Source: Dastarcus helophoroides (Eukaryota > Arthropoda > Insecta > Coleoptera > Bothrideridae). From it: a DNA stretch of 64,000 nucleotides. Shown here piece after piece: positions 31,260 through 43,832 of this stretch (its first letter is position 1; every line of letters starts with the position of its first letter). The DNA lies in assembly GCA_028583605.1 (NCBI GenBank), contig CM053330.1:20796129-20860128 (forward strand), in the 5' to 3' direction. Both the position numbers and the translations under genes were made by a program. The notes under the pieces are model-generated. The model had not been told where the DNA came from. It ran no database searches and saw nothing but the letters and a program-made list of their open reading frames with translations.

Positions 31260-33870
31260 TTCTTCTCAACTGAGACAAACCGATGAAAGTTTGGAAAAAT
31301 ATTTTTTTTACACAAACATTTTGGTTATTCAATGAATGTTGAATGTTGACATTTACTTGGGCCAAAAGTGACATTTGCCTGGGCCGAAAGTGAAATATGT
31401 TTCTTTCAAATTTTATTTAAGATTGAAATGTCAACATTACATCTATGGTTCTAAATAAACATATTTACTTGGTTACTCATTGGTAGTATAGTCCCATCAC
31501 TTCTGTTATAACAAGAAAATACTGCCTGCTCTCCAGACGGTTTTTTATCTCCTTTTCTTACCAGAGTTCAATATCCTGCTTCTACTATTTATGGTCATGG
31601 ATTCAGATTTAAAATCTGAGTTTTCCACGCATACGCACTACACGCCTTGTAAGCTACGCCGCACGTGATCCAAACTGACCATAATTAGGTAAATTATTTA
31701 TATTACAGAGGATGCAATTTCTTTCTATGCTTCTATAGGTAAACCTAATGGATGACACTGATGAATATATTGCGCGGTGTAATTTGTTTATTTATATTCG
31801 ACGAATTCAATTAAAATGTTGTACAAATTATTTTAGCTATATTTTATTTCCATTTTTATTGTATTGTTTTTGCACATTAGCTATTTTAGTAATTAATTAT
31901 TGCGGCCCTTAATATACTTATTAAAAGAAATAATAACAGCGGGTTTATCGTTCAGATTAAAATTAAATGAAGCTTTTTATTAGAAGATATGCTAAAAATA
32001 TGATTTGCTTTCCTATTTTTTTATAAAAAAAGGTTATTGATTTTAGAATCCCAAATCGACAAGAATATTAAATTTTCGGTCTAAAAAACTATTTTAAAAC
32101 ATTTTAATAAAAGAATAAACAAAAAAAAATTTGTGGATTTGTGCATGCGCTTATTTATCGAAATTTTTCTGCTCACGCGATGTATTTTATTTTCTGAAGA
32201 AGTGAATGTCTGAAATAAATACGCATTTTCTGATCTAAACAATGTTGAATCGAGAAAAAACGAACGTCGAATTAAAAAGATAACGAGAAATTATATTATG
32301 CGGTTATGGATGAATGTTGCAAAAATAATCAAAGAATATAATTAAATTTTAAAACTTCTAGGGTCCTTTTTTTCTTTTAGAATCCCCAGGTTCGCTCGCC
32401 ACTGGTAGCTTTTCAGAATTGATTTTACCAATAAAGTCTTATATTCGTCAACACTCCAATTCCATTTAGAAACATTTAACTGCGAATTGAAAGCTCTCCA
32501 CATATTTGTTCGTTACCATTTTATAAATGTATTATTCTCGTGTACTTTTTTACTTTCTGTTCACTCAGCATTTTTCGATTCAAATCTCTTCGGTATTAAT
32601 TAAAATTGCCAGCTTTTGCGTTTCTTGTACCAACTTCATTTTTCAACAAAATTTGTATATTAATTATGGTCATATGATATTATATAGAAACCGATTTCAA
32701 GTTATTGCATCTTTCAAGGATAATCTCAGTGACAATAACATTTTCTATTTGAAATTGCTACAGTTTGAGTTGAACTCCAATATACGAAAGTGTAACATCG
32801 TTCGTCCAAACCGTAAAATTTTAAAGTTTACGACCTTCAATAAGTGCTGGTCCCAAAATGCAGTTGCAGAGATTTCTTCCAGATAAGAAACTGGTGGGAG
32901 ACTTAAATCAAAGTAAATATTTTACGGACCTATTGACCAAGACTTCTGATTGAGATTCAGTAACTTAACCACGTAAAGAAGTTATACTAGATTATTTAAT
33001 ATCATACCGAGGTTTATTACTAAAATATTCCAAAAATCGGGCTTATTTATCAAAATTCTACTATTATACCTGAATCTAAGCAAGATTTTTACCAACAAGA
33101 AATACAAACACTATTTTTTCTCTTAAAGCAAGATTTTCCTTGAATAATACTAGACAAAGTATCAATTTACTTATATTGAAATTTGTTATTTCTGACAAAT
33201 AGCTCTTTCATGAATATCTTAGTTTTTAAAATAAATTTATGAAAATAATAAGTATTTAATATGCATTCTCTATTGTACGGAAAGGGAAGCGCCGCGCCAC
33301 GAAGCTATGTTACCATCATTTTATATTCAATGCTTTTCAATGCGGTAACGCACACTAGCGCTTTCCTTTCCTTCGTAGGGTACAACATATTTTATGTGTG
33401 TCAACTTTATCACAGAGCCTCAAGAAAGAGAATACCCAATTTGAAGCACTATAATTGGGTCACATTCTTAGTTTCTGTATGTAAAAATTATGTCAGAGGC
33501 CATGAATTAAGTAGGCAAGGTTTTCACAATGCAGCAACACGTGCATTTTGTCTTCCGCCAAAAAATAATGATTTATTCTGATTTTTGCTTTTTGGATCAG
33601 TTCTAGGTAACTCATTTTTATTTTTTTTTAAGTTTTACATAAAAATTTTATGTTTGAATAATACGAAATTCCAAAAGATAAAATCGAAATTTTAAATCTT
33701 GAAATTAGAGCCAAACTTTCTACATTTGTGAAGTTAAATATTTTTATAACTTTTATCGCATCATTGAAAATTAAGTGTCCTTAAAATAATATCTTAAATG
33801 ATAATTATTAACTTCATATTATTTAGCAGCTTCATAACAATTTAGTAGCACATAATACGTTAGTTACAAT
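31260..33870. other. Unassigned AT-rich DNA
   Basis: No family-level coding match. The longest open stretches (32527-32886 and 33261-33581, + strand) show no motif, no good start context and no neighbours supporting a gene. Confidence 0.45.
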
Positions 33871-33871
33871 T

Positions 33872-34070
33872 ATAATACGTTAGTTACCTATCATAACACC
33901 CTAAATATAAATTTTATTTTAAAAGTGTGTTGACTTTTTTATGTCATCATTGTCAATGATACGATAAAGCTTTGAATGCAACTTGATTATTAGCGATTAT
34001 TAGCAACGTCCTCGATTATTATAAGTCGCATAATAATGTCGTTACATTAATAGCTACAAGGATATATATT
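33872..34070 (-). repeat. Dispersed repeat, partner of 4990-5222
   Basis: Reverse-complement counterpart of 4990-5222. Here TAATACGTTAGTTAC is duplicated near 33857-33890. Confidence 0.65.
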
Positions 34071-34079
34071 GACATTTTA

Positions 34080-35182
34080 AATTTAAAATTAAAGTCGCAA
34101 AAATACAGTTTTAAGATATTAATAAAGTCTAAATCTAAAGTTAAAAGTCAAAATTCTGCAAAAATTTGCATTTAAAAATCTTTAAATTTGAACTTTTGTG
34201 AAAAAAGAAAAATACCTATTTCACAATAGTTTTATCAAACAAGAATAAACCATATAAAATGTTGAGTTAAAACTTATAATTTCGACTTAAGATGAAATCT
34301 AAGGAATGTTTTTTATGAAAAATACTGAATGAATGTGTAAACTGGAAAATTGCATGGATTCTTGTATAATTTCTAAAAATTCAAACTTGAAGTTATTGGA
34401 AAAGTTTCCAAATTTAAACAAGTCCAAAAAATGTTAAACTTATAAGAAAGAAGTCCAAAAAATAACTTCTAATTGAATAAAATTTGTTATTCACATTTTG
34501 AGAAAAAGGTCGACATTTCAAGACAAAAAGAAAAACAAAATTATACGAAAAATCAAAATTTCGAGTTTAAAGACAAAATTTAAAATTTTCTGATACAATT
34601 AAAGCTTAAACCCAGAATTTTGAGAAAAAATTGTAATTGGAGAAAACTTTAAAAATGCATTTAAAAAAATTTTTTATTCTCTGGAATTAAATATCAAAAC
34701 ATCGGAAAAAAACGTAGGAAACGAAATGAAAATAATTGCGGAACTAAATTCGGAGATTTAAATAAAAAAGCAAAAACTTTAATAAAATGAAAGTTTTAGA
34801 TTTTAGTTAAAGATTTCAAGTCTACAATTGAAAGTTAGAGCAAGAATTAAATTTGTAATTAAAGTCGAACTGTTTCAAAGTAAAATAAACAATTTAAATT
34901 TGAAATTCAGAATTTTTTAAAAATCTGCATTTGTGCGTCCCTGATACCTAGTCTCATTCGCGCCGACATTATTTTATTGCTTTAAGAGAATAAATTTTAA
35001 TTCTGAACACGCAATAAAAATGTCTAGCTTAATTTGCAGAGATCGGATTATAGGTAAAATCCTATGATCCTACCTTTTTTTGTTTGATTTTTGCCTTTTT
35101 ATACATAATTTCGTATCGTAAATGTTTATTCTTTTCTTTGGGTTTTCGCAGTATGTTTACACTTCTAAAGAATATAAGCAGA
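34080..35182. other. A-rich, low-complexity DNA
   Basis: A dominates over T on the + strand and words such as TCAAAATTT, AAATTTAAA and TTTTGAGAAAAA recur without fixed spacing. Similar texture returns at 37.3-37.8 and 38.2-39.2 kb. It may be a very old, eroded tandem repeat. No gene. Confidence 0.5.
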
Positions 35183-36095
35183 CCCAGCAAACATTTCTGC
35201 AATGGTCCAGCATTGGCCCTGCACTGGCTAGCGGCACAAAGGTACAGGCTCAACGACAAGAGATACAGATTCGGTTGGTTGGATGTGATATAAAAATTAC
35301 TGAAAAAAATATCAAAGTATTAAAAATGTTAATTAAAATATTGCGAAAATATAATAATTTATAGGTTTACTTAGATGTGTGTCATTGTTGAAATAGTCCC
35401 TCTTGTGTACATCTCTCTTTTCCGATTATTTCCAAGAAGTGACATTGAGTATTGATTTGCCAATAGTACGACATCGTTGGAAGGTGAAAATATACGAAAA
35501 TGCAAAATAAAATATATTTTTTGCACAACAACCTTAATAAGCAATGTTACTCTTTTAAAAGCGGGAGTAGAGTGAGTCTTTTACTCCCTAGCGCAAAAAA
35601 GCGCAGTCAACCTAATTCATGAATATTTAATTATATCTATTTAATATTAATATTTTCATTAATATTAGAACCACCAATAATACTAAATAATAATGACAAT
35701 CATGCATTCAACTAGTAATGAACCGTTACAAGTTCGCCAGCTTTTGCCGGTACTGGCAATCCTGCATTCAACCATTAATGAAGCATTACAGGTTCCCCAG
35801 CTGTTGGCAATACTGGTAATCCTGCATTCAACCGGTAATGAAACATTAGAACTTTATCACTACTGGCAATCCATCCTTCAACCAGTAGTAAACCATTACA
35901 GGTTTGCCAGCTTTTGGCAGTACTGACAATACTACATTCAACCAGTAATAACCCATCACAAATTCGCCAGCTTTTGTCGGTACTGGCAATCCTGCATTCA
36001 ATCAGTAATGAACCGATTACAGGTTTGCCAGTACTGGCAATCCTGCATTTGGCCAATACTGGGCAATGCTCGACCATTGTCCAATGTTTGCTGGG
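35183..36095. mobile_element. TIR-bounded element carrying a 60-bp minisatellite
   Basis: The left end CCCAGCAAACATTTCTGCAA, then TGGTCCAGCATTGGCCC, matches the inverted right end CCCAGCAAACATTGGACAAT, then GGTCGAGCATTGCCC, over about 48 bp. Between them lie ~450 bp of AT-rich sequence and the 60-bp array. No target duplication could be identified and no transposase is present, so the superfamily is open. Confidence 0.78.
35701..36052 (+). repeat. 60-bp minisatellite, about six units
   Basis: Units start at 35701, 35761, 35821, 35871, 35931 and 35991. Five are about 60 bp and one is 50 bp. The consensus contains CCTGCATTCAACCAGTAATG, then AACCATTACAGGTTTGCCAG and CTTTTGGCAGTACTGGCAAT. Units differ from each other by many substitutions. 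The repeats are contiguous without spacers. Confidence 0.93.
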
Positions 36096-36099
36096 GAAA

Positions 36100-39000
36100 T
36101 ACGTACTTATAAAGCAATAAAATTGAAATTTAATCCATTAAAATAACAATAGGAGATTTCAAGCATTTTCCAAGAAAGGTAATTTAACAATTACTCTTGT
36201 GACCTAATCAGTCCTATTTCAGTTTTACTTATTATTGTGGCTCAGGGCAACTAAACTATGTTACCTAATGATCTTAATTTAATTTCTGAGCAAATCAGAT
36301 GTTTCAGTAAGACGATAAAATTACCCGAAGGATATTCCTTTTCTAAAATTTATCTTTGAACTGTCTTGTGTAAACTGCATTTAGATTGAAGTCAACTCAA
36401 GAAAAATCGTATATTTTTAAATTTCGATTCAAATTCGTAGTTTTAACTTTTACCCCAAATTTAAAGGTTGCACCCGAATATTTGGAATTTGGATATTCTT
36501 TCTAAATTCGGAAAAATTAGGTATTGATTTTTATTTCAAATTCTCCCTCAGCACCGTTGTATTTGCAATGGAAATGATGTATTACAAGTAGCGTAGTTTC
36601 ATTTGCATAGAGGTTAGGGGAATAAACATATAATATTAAGCTGGCTTGACCGTCAAAATGATCCCCCGAAGAACATAAATTGAGGAGTTTCGGAGAATTC
36701 TAAAATTCGCCGAAACGGCGAATGCTAAAATATTTCTCGGTTTTCAAATTATAAGGGGGTCAAATTTTCGTTGGGACATCCTGTATAATTCTGTAATCTA
36801 AATTCTTCATATTTGTACTAGATAAGTAATTGTATAATTACTAATTACTATTTTGCATAACAATTTTCAGTGTAGTAATAAGGCCGTTGCCATTTCTATG
36901 GCAGTATAAAAACTTTTGGTTATAAAATCATGGTCCATTATTCTTAAAATTCCCTTTAAAAGAGTATACCGGATATAACATGGGATGGAAGCCGTATGGC
37001 ATAATCTGTTCAACACCAGGCGAATTTATGAATTCGAGACAATCTAATGTCTTAAATTCTTTTATCTTACGAAACATTGCCGTTAGTACCAGTGCCCTTT
37101 GTTAAAGTGAACACTTTCCACCCGCTACTAGTCTTTATGCAAACGCTGCGCCGGTCTATCTTTACCGAGATGCTAGTTCTAGCTCACTCTCGATCGCTCT
37201 TGCTCGCGACACCGCGGTCTTTTGTCCTTGAACGAAAACTTGAAACTTGGCACCCATAAAAGAGCATAAACATTTCCAATGTTAAGAGTTTAAAAATTTC
37301 AACCTTAAACTTCAAACTGAAAACAAAAATTCATACTTTGAGAAAAGCCCAAAATTAATAAAAAAGAAATTCGAGTTTTGACACCAAAAGTTGAGAAAAT
37401 CTTGAAAGTGGAAATATTTCTGAGCTCAAAAATTTTGTTTAAATATGGAATTTTTAGACCTCCAATTTTTTTATGAAAAATCAAAATTTCCCGATTAAAG
37501 TAGAAATTTTGTTAATTTTCAGATAACATTAGTTTTTTTGTAGTTTTCATTTAGATTAGAAATTAGGTTTTTTTTTATTTTTAATTGTAACTTTTCTCTT
37601 TCGAATTAAAAGTAAAATTAAAAAACTTAAAACGTCAAACTGGGAATTATGAGAAAATAGTAGAAATTCTTAAAAAACTCGATTGCTTGAAATATAAAGT
37701 TTCAAAAAAAAACTCAAAATGTGGCTGCAAGATAAGATTTTTTTTGATTCCTGCTCCTTTCTTTTTCAATAAAAAATATGTAACTTCTTTTTCATTCTTC
37801 AAGTAAAGCTTCCATAGAGAACTGGTTTACGTTGAAGATATTCTTTAGCGAATTTACTTTTTCCTTTCAGTAAGTTTGAGTGAAATCTCTCGTCAATGCA
37901 ACGTTGCGTATAATTCTGGTCCGGTGAAAGGAGAACATTGGCATGTTTTGAATAGAAATACGTGTCCGCGTCTGCCCAACAAAGAGTCCGGTCAAGAGAG
38001 GTTCTCTTATATGGGATTTTCTATAATACAATTCAGGACTACGAAAAAATTATCCGCTTAATAGAGGTGTCCGTTCACTGAAGGTGTCCGCAAAGGAAGA
38101 TTTCACTGCACATTAATTCTTGACGAATTTCCCTGTTCAAAGCCGAAAGGTTTAGTTTTTTAAATTAGAAATTTTAAAAATAAGTTGTCATTTAGAATTA
38201 CTGTCTAAATCTCGAAAAAAAAGAAGTCATAATTTTTAGTAAAAAAAGGTATGAGAGAAAATTTTTGAAAAAAGAAAAGAAAAACTATAAGAATTACAAG
38301 GCATATTTAAATTAGGAACTTAAAAAAAAACTCTAAATTTCATAAAGATCAAAACTATGTAAATTCAACATTTTATTTTTTAGGAACATTTTCGTCATCA
38401 AAATCGAAATATACAAAAAAATCAACTTCATATCAAAAATTTTTGCCATTTTTTATTATGCAGTTAAAATTTTACTAAAAAATTAAAAATTTCAAATCAG
38501 ACTTTAGATTAAAGTTATAAAAAGAATTCTGAATTTTCCACTTTAAAATGCTCAGATTTTGTGCAAAACTCGAAGTTTATAAAAAGGTGACATTTTAAAC
38601 AGAATTTATAAAAAAATTTATGAAAAAATGTCTTCAAAACTAAGGCTTTGTGAGATATTTTAAATCTTTATTAAAAAGTCGATTAATCAAAATTTTATTC
38701 AAATACCGAATTTAAACTATAAATTTTGAAATTCAAAAATTGTAAAAATATTACCACAAAATCCAAATCTCGATAAATCGCGAAATTTGATATTTTTTTA
38801 TATAATTTAAAACGTAAGATCAAAATTAAGAATAAAAAGGAAGAAATGTCAGGAAAAGTATAATTTATTTAAAAAATTCCCCTAATTTAAGCTTGAACTT
38901 GAAATGTTTGATTTTTTCTCGAATTTTTGACTTTCAGTATACAAATTTTGACTTTCTTTTTACAAAAAGTAAACCTTAAATGAAATTCAGATTTAAAAGT

Positions 39001-40089
39001 TAAAATGTCAAGACCAAATTGAAATATCTGGATTTAAAGAAAAAATTTCAAGATGTATGGTTAAAATTTGGGAATAAACCAGAAATTTAATGAATTTCTT
39101 CTTCATTTAGAAATACAATTATTACAATTATCTTTTTGAATAGCCTAAGTCTAACCTAAATTTCAATTTTTTCTCAAAATTTCGGATTAAAAGGTTATAA
39201 TTTGATGTAATTGTCGATATAGAGAAAGAGAAAAACGTTTTAAATTACAAGCATTTAAGTATTGCCGTAAAGGTGCACAAATTTTACAATGAAATATATT
39301 GAGAGACATTTAATTTGTCGTTGAGAATAAAATAATATTGTATTCAAAATGGTCAATAATTTTTGTTTTTGTTATTTGTGTTTTTAATCCCTTTTGGTTT
39401 AGGGTACTATTTCTTTTTATTTTCATTTTTCTCGCCCTTTTACCTTATTTGATTGCGCCGAAGATCCGGTCTCTAATAAGTTTAATTTAAATTTATAGAT
39501 TAAGATAAACTGTGATGTTGTATGGAGCCGTCTATTTAAAATTATTTGAAATATGGTTTGAGTAACTTAAAGTGACTTAAATAAATAATAATTTTAATAA
39601 TAAAATATTACAACTTTTGTTTTATTTTTTGCTATAGGTTATTTTAACCTTCAATAATAAAGAAAGCCTAATTCGGTAACAGATACGAATATCTGTTTTT
39701 TTTTTTTTTTTTGGTGGAAACTGTCTCTATTTCTTTTTAATTAATAGTGATTTCTAGAATTCAAATGAGGAATAAGTAAGTTAAGTAAGTAAATATTTTA
39801 ATTAGTAAAGAATCTAATAATTATATCAAAATATTCTACAATAATTTTACATGTTTATTGTTTACAAATTTATAATTAAATAATTTCTGTAAGAACATTG
39901 TAAATAACAATAAAAATTTAAAATTTAAACACACATTAAAAGTACACACCCAAAAATAATTGTAAATTTTAATTTTTGCCCAGTTCTTAGGATGAGATCC
40001 ACTACATATCTGTTGTAACTTGTAGTCTTTAGTTAAAACTTACCATCTAACTTACAAATAATCTGTTTAAAGTATGATTAAAATACCAT
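36100..40089. other. Unassigned, partly low-complexity DNA
   Basis: A-rich quasi-repetitive texture at 37260-37870 and 38160-39200. Apart from a possible pogo/Tigger-like fragment near 38 kb, nothing is recognised. Confidence 0.45.
37878..38111. mobile_element. Possible pogo/Tigger-like MITE
   Basis: GAGTGAAATCTCTCG at the left and, inverted, GCAGTGAAATCTTCC at the right. The latter is followed by GCGGACACC and TTAAGCGGATAA, words typical of pogo-group ends. The inverted repeat is short and no TA duplication is clear. Confidence 0.35.
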
Positions 40090-40222
40090 AAAGGAATTAT
40101 AGAATGCAAAATACGCCCCATGTTTGTCTAACAAGATTTCTCATATTTTTTACAAATACTTTAATGCTAGTATCTTTAAGTTTTTGAGGAAGCACTAGAA
40201 CTAATTGATACCTTTACGAAAC

Positions 40223-41294
40223 GGGGACCGCCTAAAACAGCCACCTTAATTACATGTCGTTAAGTAGACTACCCAAAACATCCACCATCAAATTCAGGTA
40301 CCCTTCAATGCAATGACGAAAACAGCCACGTGTGCCAAGCGCTGATTATCTTCAGAATGATGCGAGCCTTTCAAATGCCGTCTCTGAAAAATATGAGCCC
40401 TGTGATTTTATTAAGAAAAAAAAAACTATTGGAAAACAGTATAAGCGCCGCCTGATGCGACCGCCTATTCGCATGATACTACCGCACCACACTGATGAAC
40501 TACATAAGTGTACCGCGCACGGGTATAGGTGAATAAGTTTCAACAACAATTTAAAAAAGCATTTTTATTATAAAACAAAAACATGACATAATTTCACTTT
40601 ACAATAATGTGATACACATTTAACAAAATGTAAGCGACTTATTTGTTTGTCGCGAAATTGTTTTATTAAATTGTTAATGCTTTTTTCTTTACGCCACATT
40701 TACGGTTTCATACAAACTTTTTCCCTGGTACTTTGCATCTTGATGTACGTATCAAATTGAAAGTCCTTAAATACGTCCACAAAGTTATACAATGATGGAT
40801 GAGGATTATAAAAACTTAAATTAAATCTAGAGTGGAACGATTCGCACGCATTGGTCGTTCTCAAAAAATTTACACAGCGTTTTCAGCCCATATTGTTGGT
40901 GGAAATTGAGAGTCTTTGTCTATATAATTTTCAACTAAATAGTCAAAGAAGCTCCGAAGACCCTCATGTTGGAGCAAATCCTCTGCAAAATCTAGCCCAA
41001 AACAATTACCAACATCACTTGGGTCTAAATAGGACAGTCCGAAGGGCTACCTTAACCATTTACCAATAAGGGAATCTGGATCCTTATATAGCGATACCAA
41101 TGGGAGAACAAGTTGCACTTGGTATTTCCTAATGAGTAATTACACAGAAGGAGTATCAGTAAGTATTTCATCAATATTTAATTTATCTAATGGATGAAGG
41201 GAATTTTGTCGTGGCTGTTTTGGTCATCCCGTTTCAGGTATAAATGTTGTACCCTGGATTAGCATATTATTAGTGGCTGTTTTGGGCAACCCCA
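40223..41294 (-). mobile_element. FLYWCH-type Mutator-like element, copy 2 (internally deleted)
   Basis: It has the same ends as copy 1 (GGGGACCGCCTAAAACAGCC; inverted right end GGGGTTGCCCAAAACAGCC). It is flanked by TACGAAAC at 40215-40222 and 41295-41302. It is collinear with 23012-25027 except that the sequence corresponding to about 23880-24833 is missing (join near 41092). That loss removes the N-terminal half of the transposase. The insertion lies in the 3' part of the non-LTR retrotransposon. Confidence 0.9.
40580..41092 (-). pseudogene. C-terminal half of Mutator-like transposase (copy 2)
   Basis: Reads KWLR, a stop, PFGLSYLDPSDVGNCFGLDF, HEGLRSFFDYLVENYI and SQFPPTIWAE as in copy 1, up to the frameshifted TTNACESFH region. 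The N-terminal half is deleted, so it cannot encode an active enzyme. Confidence 0.8.
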
Positions 41295-42971
41295 TACGAA
41301 ACAAGCTATTCATTGTAGCATTTTTTAGAGTTGGTAATATAAAAGTTAAAGGCAGACCTAGTTGCATAAAGATGTATTTCATTTACTACAGTTAACTGAT
41401 TTTTTAAATATTCCGGTAATGCATCGTTTATTATTTTGTGAATGAATATAATATCATTGTTTGGACAAAATAATACTTTTTAATCGTAATCCAGTCTAAC
41501 AAATTTAGCACAGTCTAAATGCTGCTGTATCTGTTACATTTTTATATTATATTATTCTTATTGCTTTATTTTGTAACTTGTGTATTCTATCAAAATTTGT
41601 GCAAGTAACATATAACACAGAGCAGCAATAGGTAAAGTGAGGCAATATCAAAGTATTGTAAGCCATTAGTCTAGACGGAGTTGTTTGATGGGAAGCTACT
41701 CAGCCAAAAATCCAATTTGCTTTGAAATATAATTTAAATGACTTGCCAACTTTAGTCCTCTGTCAATTATAAAACCCAGATATTTTATTTGGTCTACCTT
41801 TATTTCAAATTTTCTGTTACAACTTACCCCATTTTCTAAATTGTTAATCATTTAATTTTTATTACCAACCATATCTTAAGTGTTTCCACATTTGCTTACT
41901 ATTTTTCTAATAATTGACATTTTGACGGAATATTCGTAGGAGTCTGTGATCCATGGAGCTTGTTAGCATAACAACGGGTAAACAAATTGCTAGTATGACC
42001 GCCAATGATGCAGTTGATGCAGTAATGCGAAACCTGGTCCAGTGTTAGCAAATATTAATTGAAACATTATCAAATTTTTAATTTCTGTTGCGTTTTGTTC
42101 GTTAATAAAGTTTAATAGTTATAAATATTATTTTTCTTATTGTCATCGATCATTTTCTTGTAAAAATTACTCCTTGCATTTCTTATTACTTTGACAAGAT
42201 TATTTCTGCATGCTTTGTAGTTATCCCAATCGCCTTCCTCTCTAGTGAAAGAATATTTTTTATATGTCTTGTTTTTATTTACTACTTTACATTTTTTATC
42301 AAACCATGAATTTTGCCTAGATTTAAGCTTAATTTTCTTCCTTGGAGGCACTTTATCTAATGAACACATCATATTTTCTATAAATACTTCACTAATTGAA
42401 TTAACATTTGTGCTGCTATATCCCCATTATTTTTGAATCAACAGTTCTGTCATTTCATGAAAATTTATTTTACCCTTACTTAGCCTAGGTCAGGGATGGC
42501 GAACCAATGGCACACGTGCCGCAAGTGGCACGTTTGAAAATTTTGATGGCGCGCACAAAAACAAAATTATTTTTTTTTATAAGTTATCTTTTTTTGATAG
42601 AAATGAATTAAAAATTATGAATCTACACTTAATTTATAATATAAATTTATAGTACTAAATACCTATCTTAGTATGTTAACTACAATCGTCAAATTATACA
42701 TTTTATTATTAAAATATCGCATGAATTCTCTCGAAGTATATAAAGATGCGCTTTAGATAAAATTTTTTGCGTATCCAGTTTCGCCTTCTAATGTTATTGC
42801 ATGTTGTTGGCGTCGCAGCGCTGGAATCTGACGACAGACTGCATTAGTCATTTTTAGTAAACCGTCGTCTTTGAAACTTCAGTGACTTGTTAAAAAATAT
42901 AACCGTTTATTGTAAATAGATATAGTGTTATTTTTAGGTAAATATTTTTACATATTATTTCATATTTTATA

Positions 42972-43256
42972 TTCTGCATTCGTTTGCAAGAACATATTGC
43001 GTCACGGCTGAAGTTTTAACCTGTAACAACATTAAGGTATTAAAAGTTATTAAACTTATAATTTATTTTGTTTATTTTTGAACAATAAAATATTTTAATA
43101 TCATGAGAAATTATTTTATCATTAAATCAGTCTAAAATATAGAAATAATTATTAAAATTACCTGGAATTAATATATTATTTATTATTTTCTTGTGTTGGT
43201 AATATTTTTAGTACTTTAATATTAGACGAAATATGTTCTTGCAAACGAATGCAGAA
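42972..43256. mobile_element. TA-flanked MITE in the hAT leader (285 bp)
   Basis: Exact 27-bp inverted ends: TTCTGCATTCGTTTGCAAGA plus ACATATT at the left (42972-42998) and its reverse complement at 43230-43256. Both are flanked by TA (42970-42971, 43257-43258). This form suits a Tc1/mariner-type non-autonomous element. The interior is AT-rich with no coding sense. Identical arms suggest it is young relative to the hAT gene. Confidence 0.88.
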
Positions 43257-43314
43257 TAAATTATTTATTTTATAACAATATTATTAAAATATATATTTTT
43301 TAGAATTTCTTATT

Positions 43315-43832
43315 ATGGCTAGCTCAATGAAAAAATCGAAATTATCCGAAACATGTAGTAGCAGAGAATTTCAAGCTTGGTGGACAGTAAAGCAATTTGT
43401 ATTTTATGTTCTAAAACTGTAGCCTGTAGAACATCTTCAGTAAAGCGGCATTATGAAACCAACCATAAATTTCTTCTCGATCGGAGTGTGGAAGAGCAAA
43501 AGGAGTATATATATCACGTGCCTTAAAAAATAAAAATGCTCAAACTACTTCTTTAATGAAATATATTGGAACTCAATCAAACACCACTGCTGCTAGTTAT
43601 CAAGTTTCAAAAAATATTGCTCAATAAGGCGAATTTTTAAAGGTTGCTTAGCTGCAATGTGCACCATTAATCGATGATTTCGAAAACAAAGAAAAAATTA
43701 TCCAAAGAATTAAAGACATACCGATAGCCAGGAATACAGTGAAAGAGAGAATTTTGGGTATGGCGGAAAATGTAAATTTTCAACAAAAAATTCATATAAA
43801 GTCTTGCGATTTTATACCCATTTGCCTTGAGG
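43315..43832 (+). pseudogene. hAT transposase, N-terminal part
   Basis: After MASSMKKSKLSE and a frame change near 43390, a BED-type zinc finger reads CILCSKTVACRTSSVKRHYETNH (Cys pair and His pair visible). It is followed by YIGTQSNTTAASYQVSKNIAQ, IDDFENKEKIIQRIKDIPIA and TVKERILGMAENVN, the N-terminal blocks of GTF2IRD2/ZBED-like hAT transposases. In-frame stops follow NIAQ and GEFLKVA. The reading ends at IPICL, just before the LALDES motif, where the Mutator-like element begins. Confidence 0.85.

Larger units (their letters stand above)
40090..42490 (-). pseudogene. Non-LTR retrotransposon remnant (interrupted)
   Basis: On the minus strand the linker after the endonuclease is recognisable (SRQNSWFDKKCKVVNKN, EEGDWDNYKACRNN, FYKKMIDDNKKNN; 42372-42112). 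After a deletion that removed the RT core, the C-terminal RT part follows from about 41830: VDQIKYLGFIIDRGLKLASHLNYISKQIGF, then an HF.YC-like block and LLDWITIKKYYF, down to about 41305. The reading breaks at the Mutator-like element (40223-41294) and resumes with LVLPQKLKDTSIKVFVKN near 40190. Many stops. The wording fits the Jockey/CR1-like group, but I cannot fix the clade. Confidence 0.78.

Noticed and set aside
33261..33581. 106-codon + strand open frame
   Set aside because: No domain, no homologous wording, no supporting exon structure; length is unremarkable in 64 kb of six-frame sequence.
35701..36052. Regular repeats resembling a CRISPR array
   Set aside because: Units are contiguous 60-mers with no unique spacers, in a clearly eukaryotic context; it is a minisatellite.
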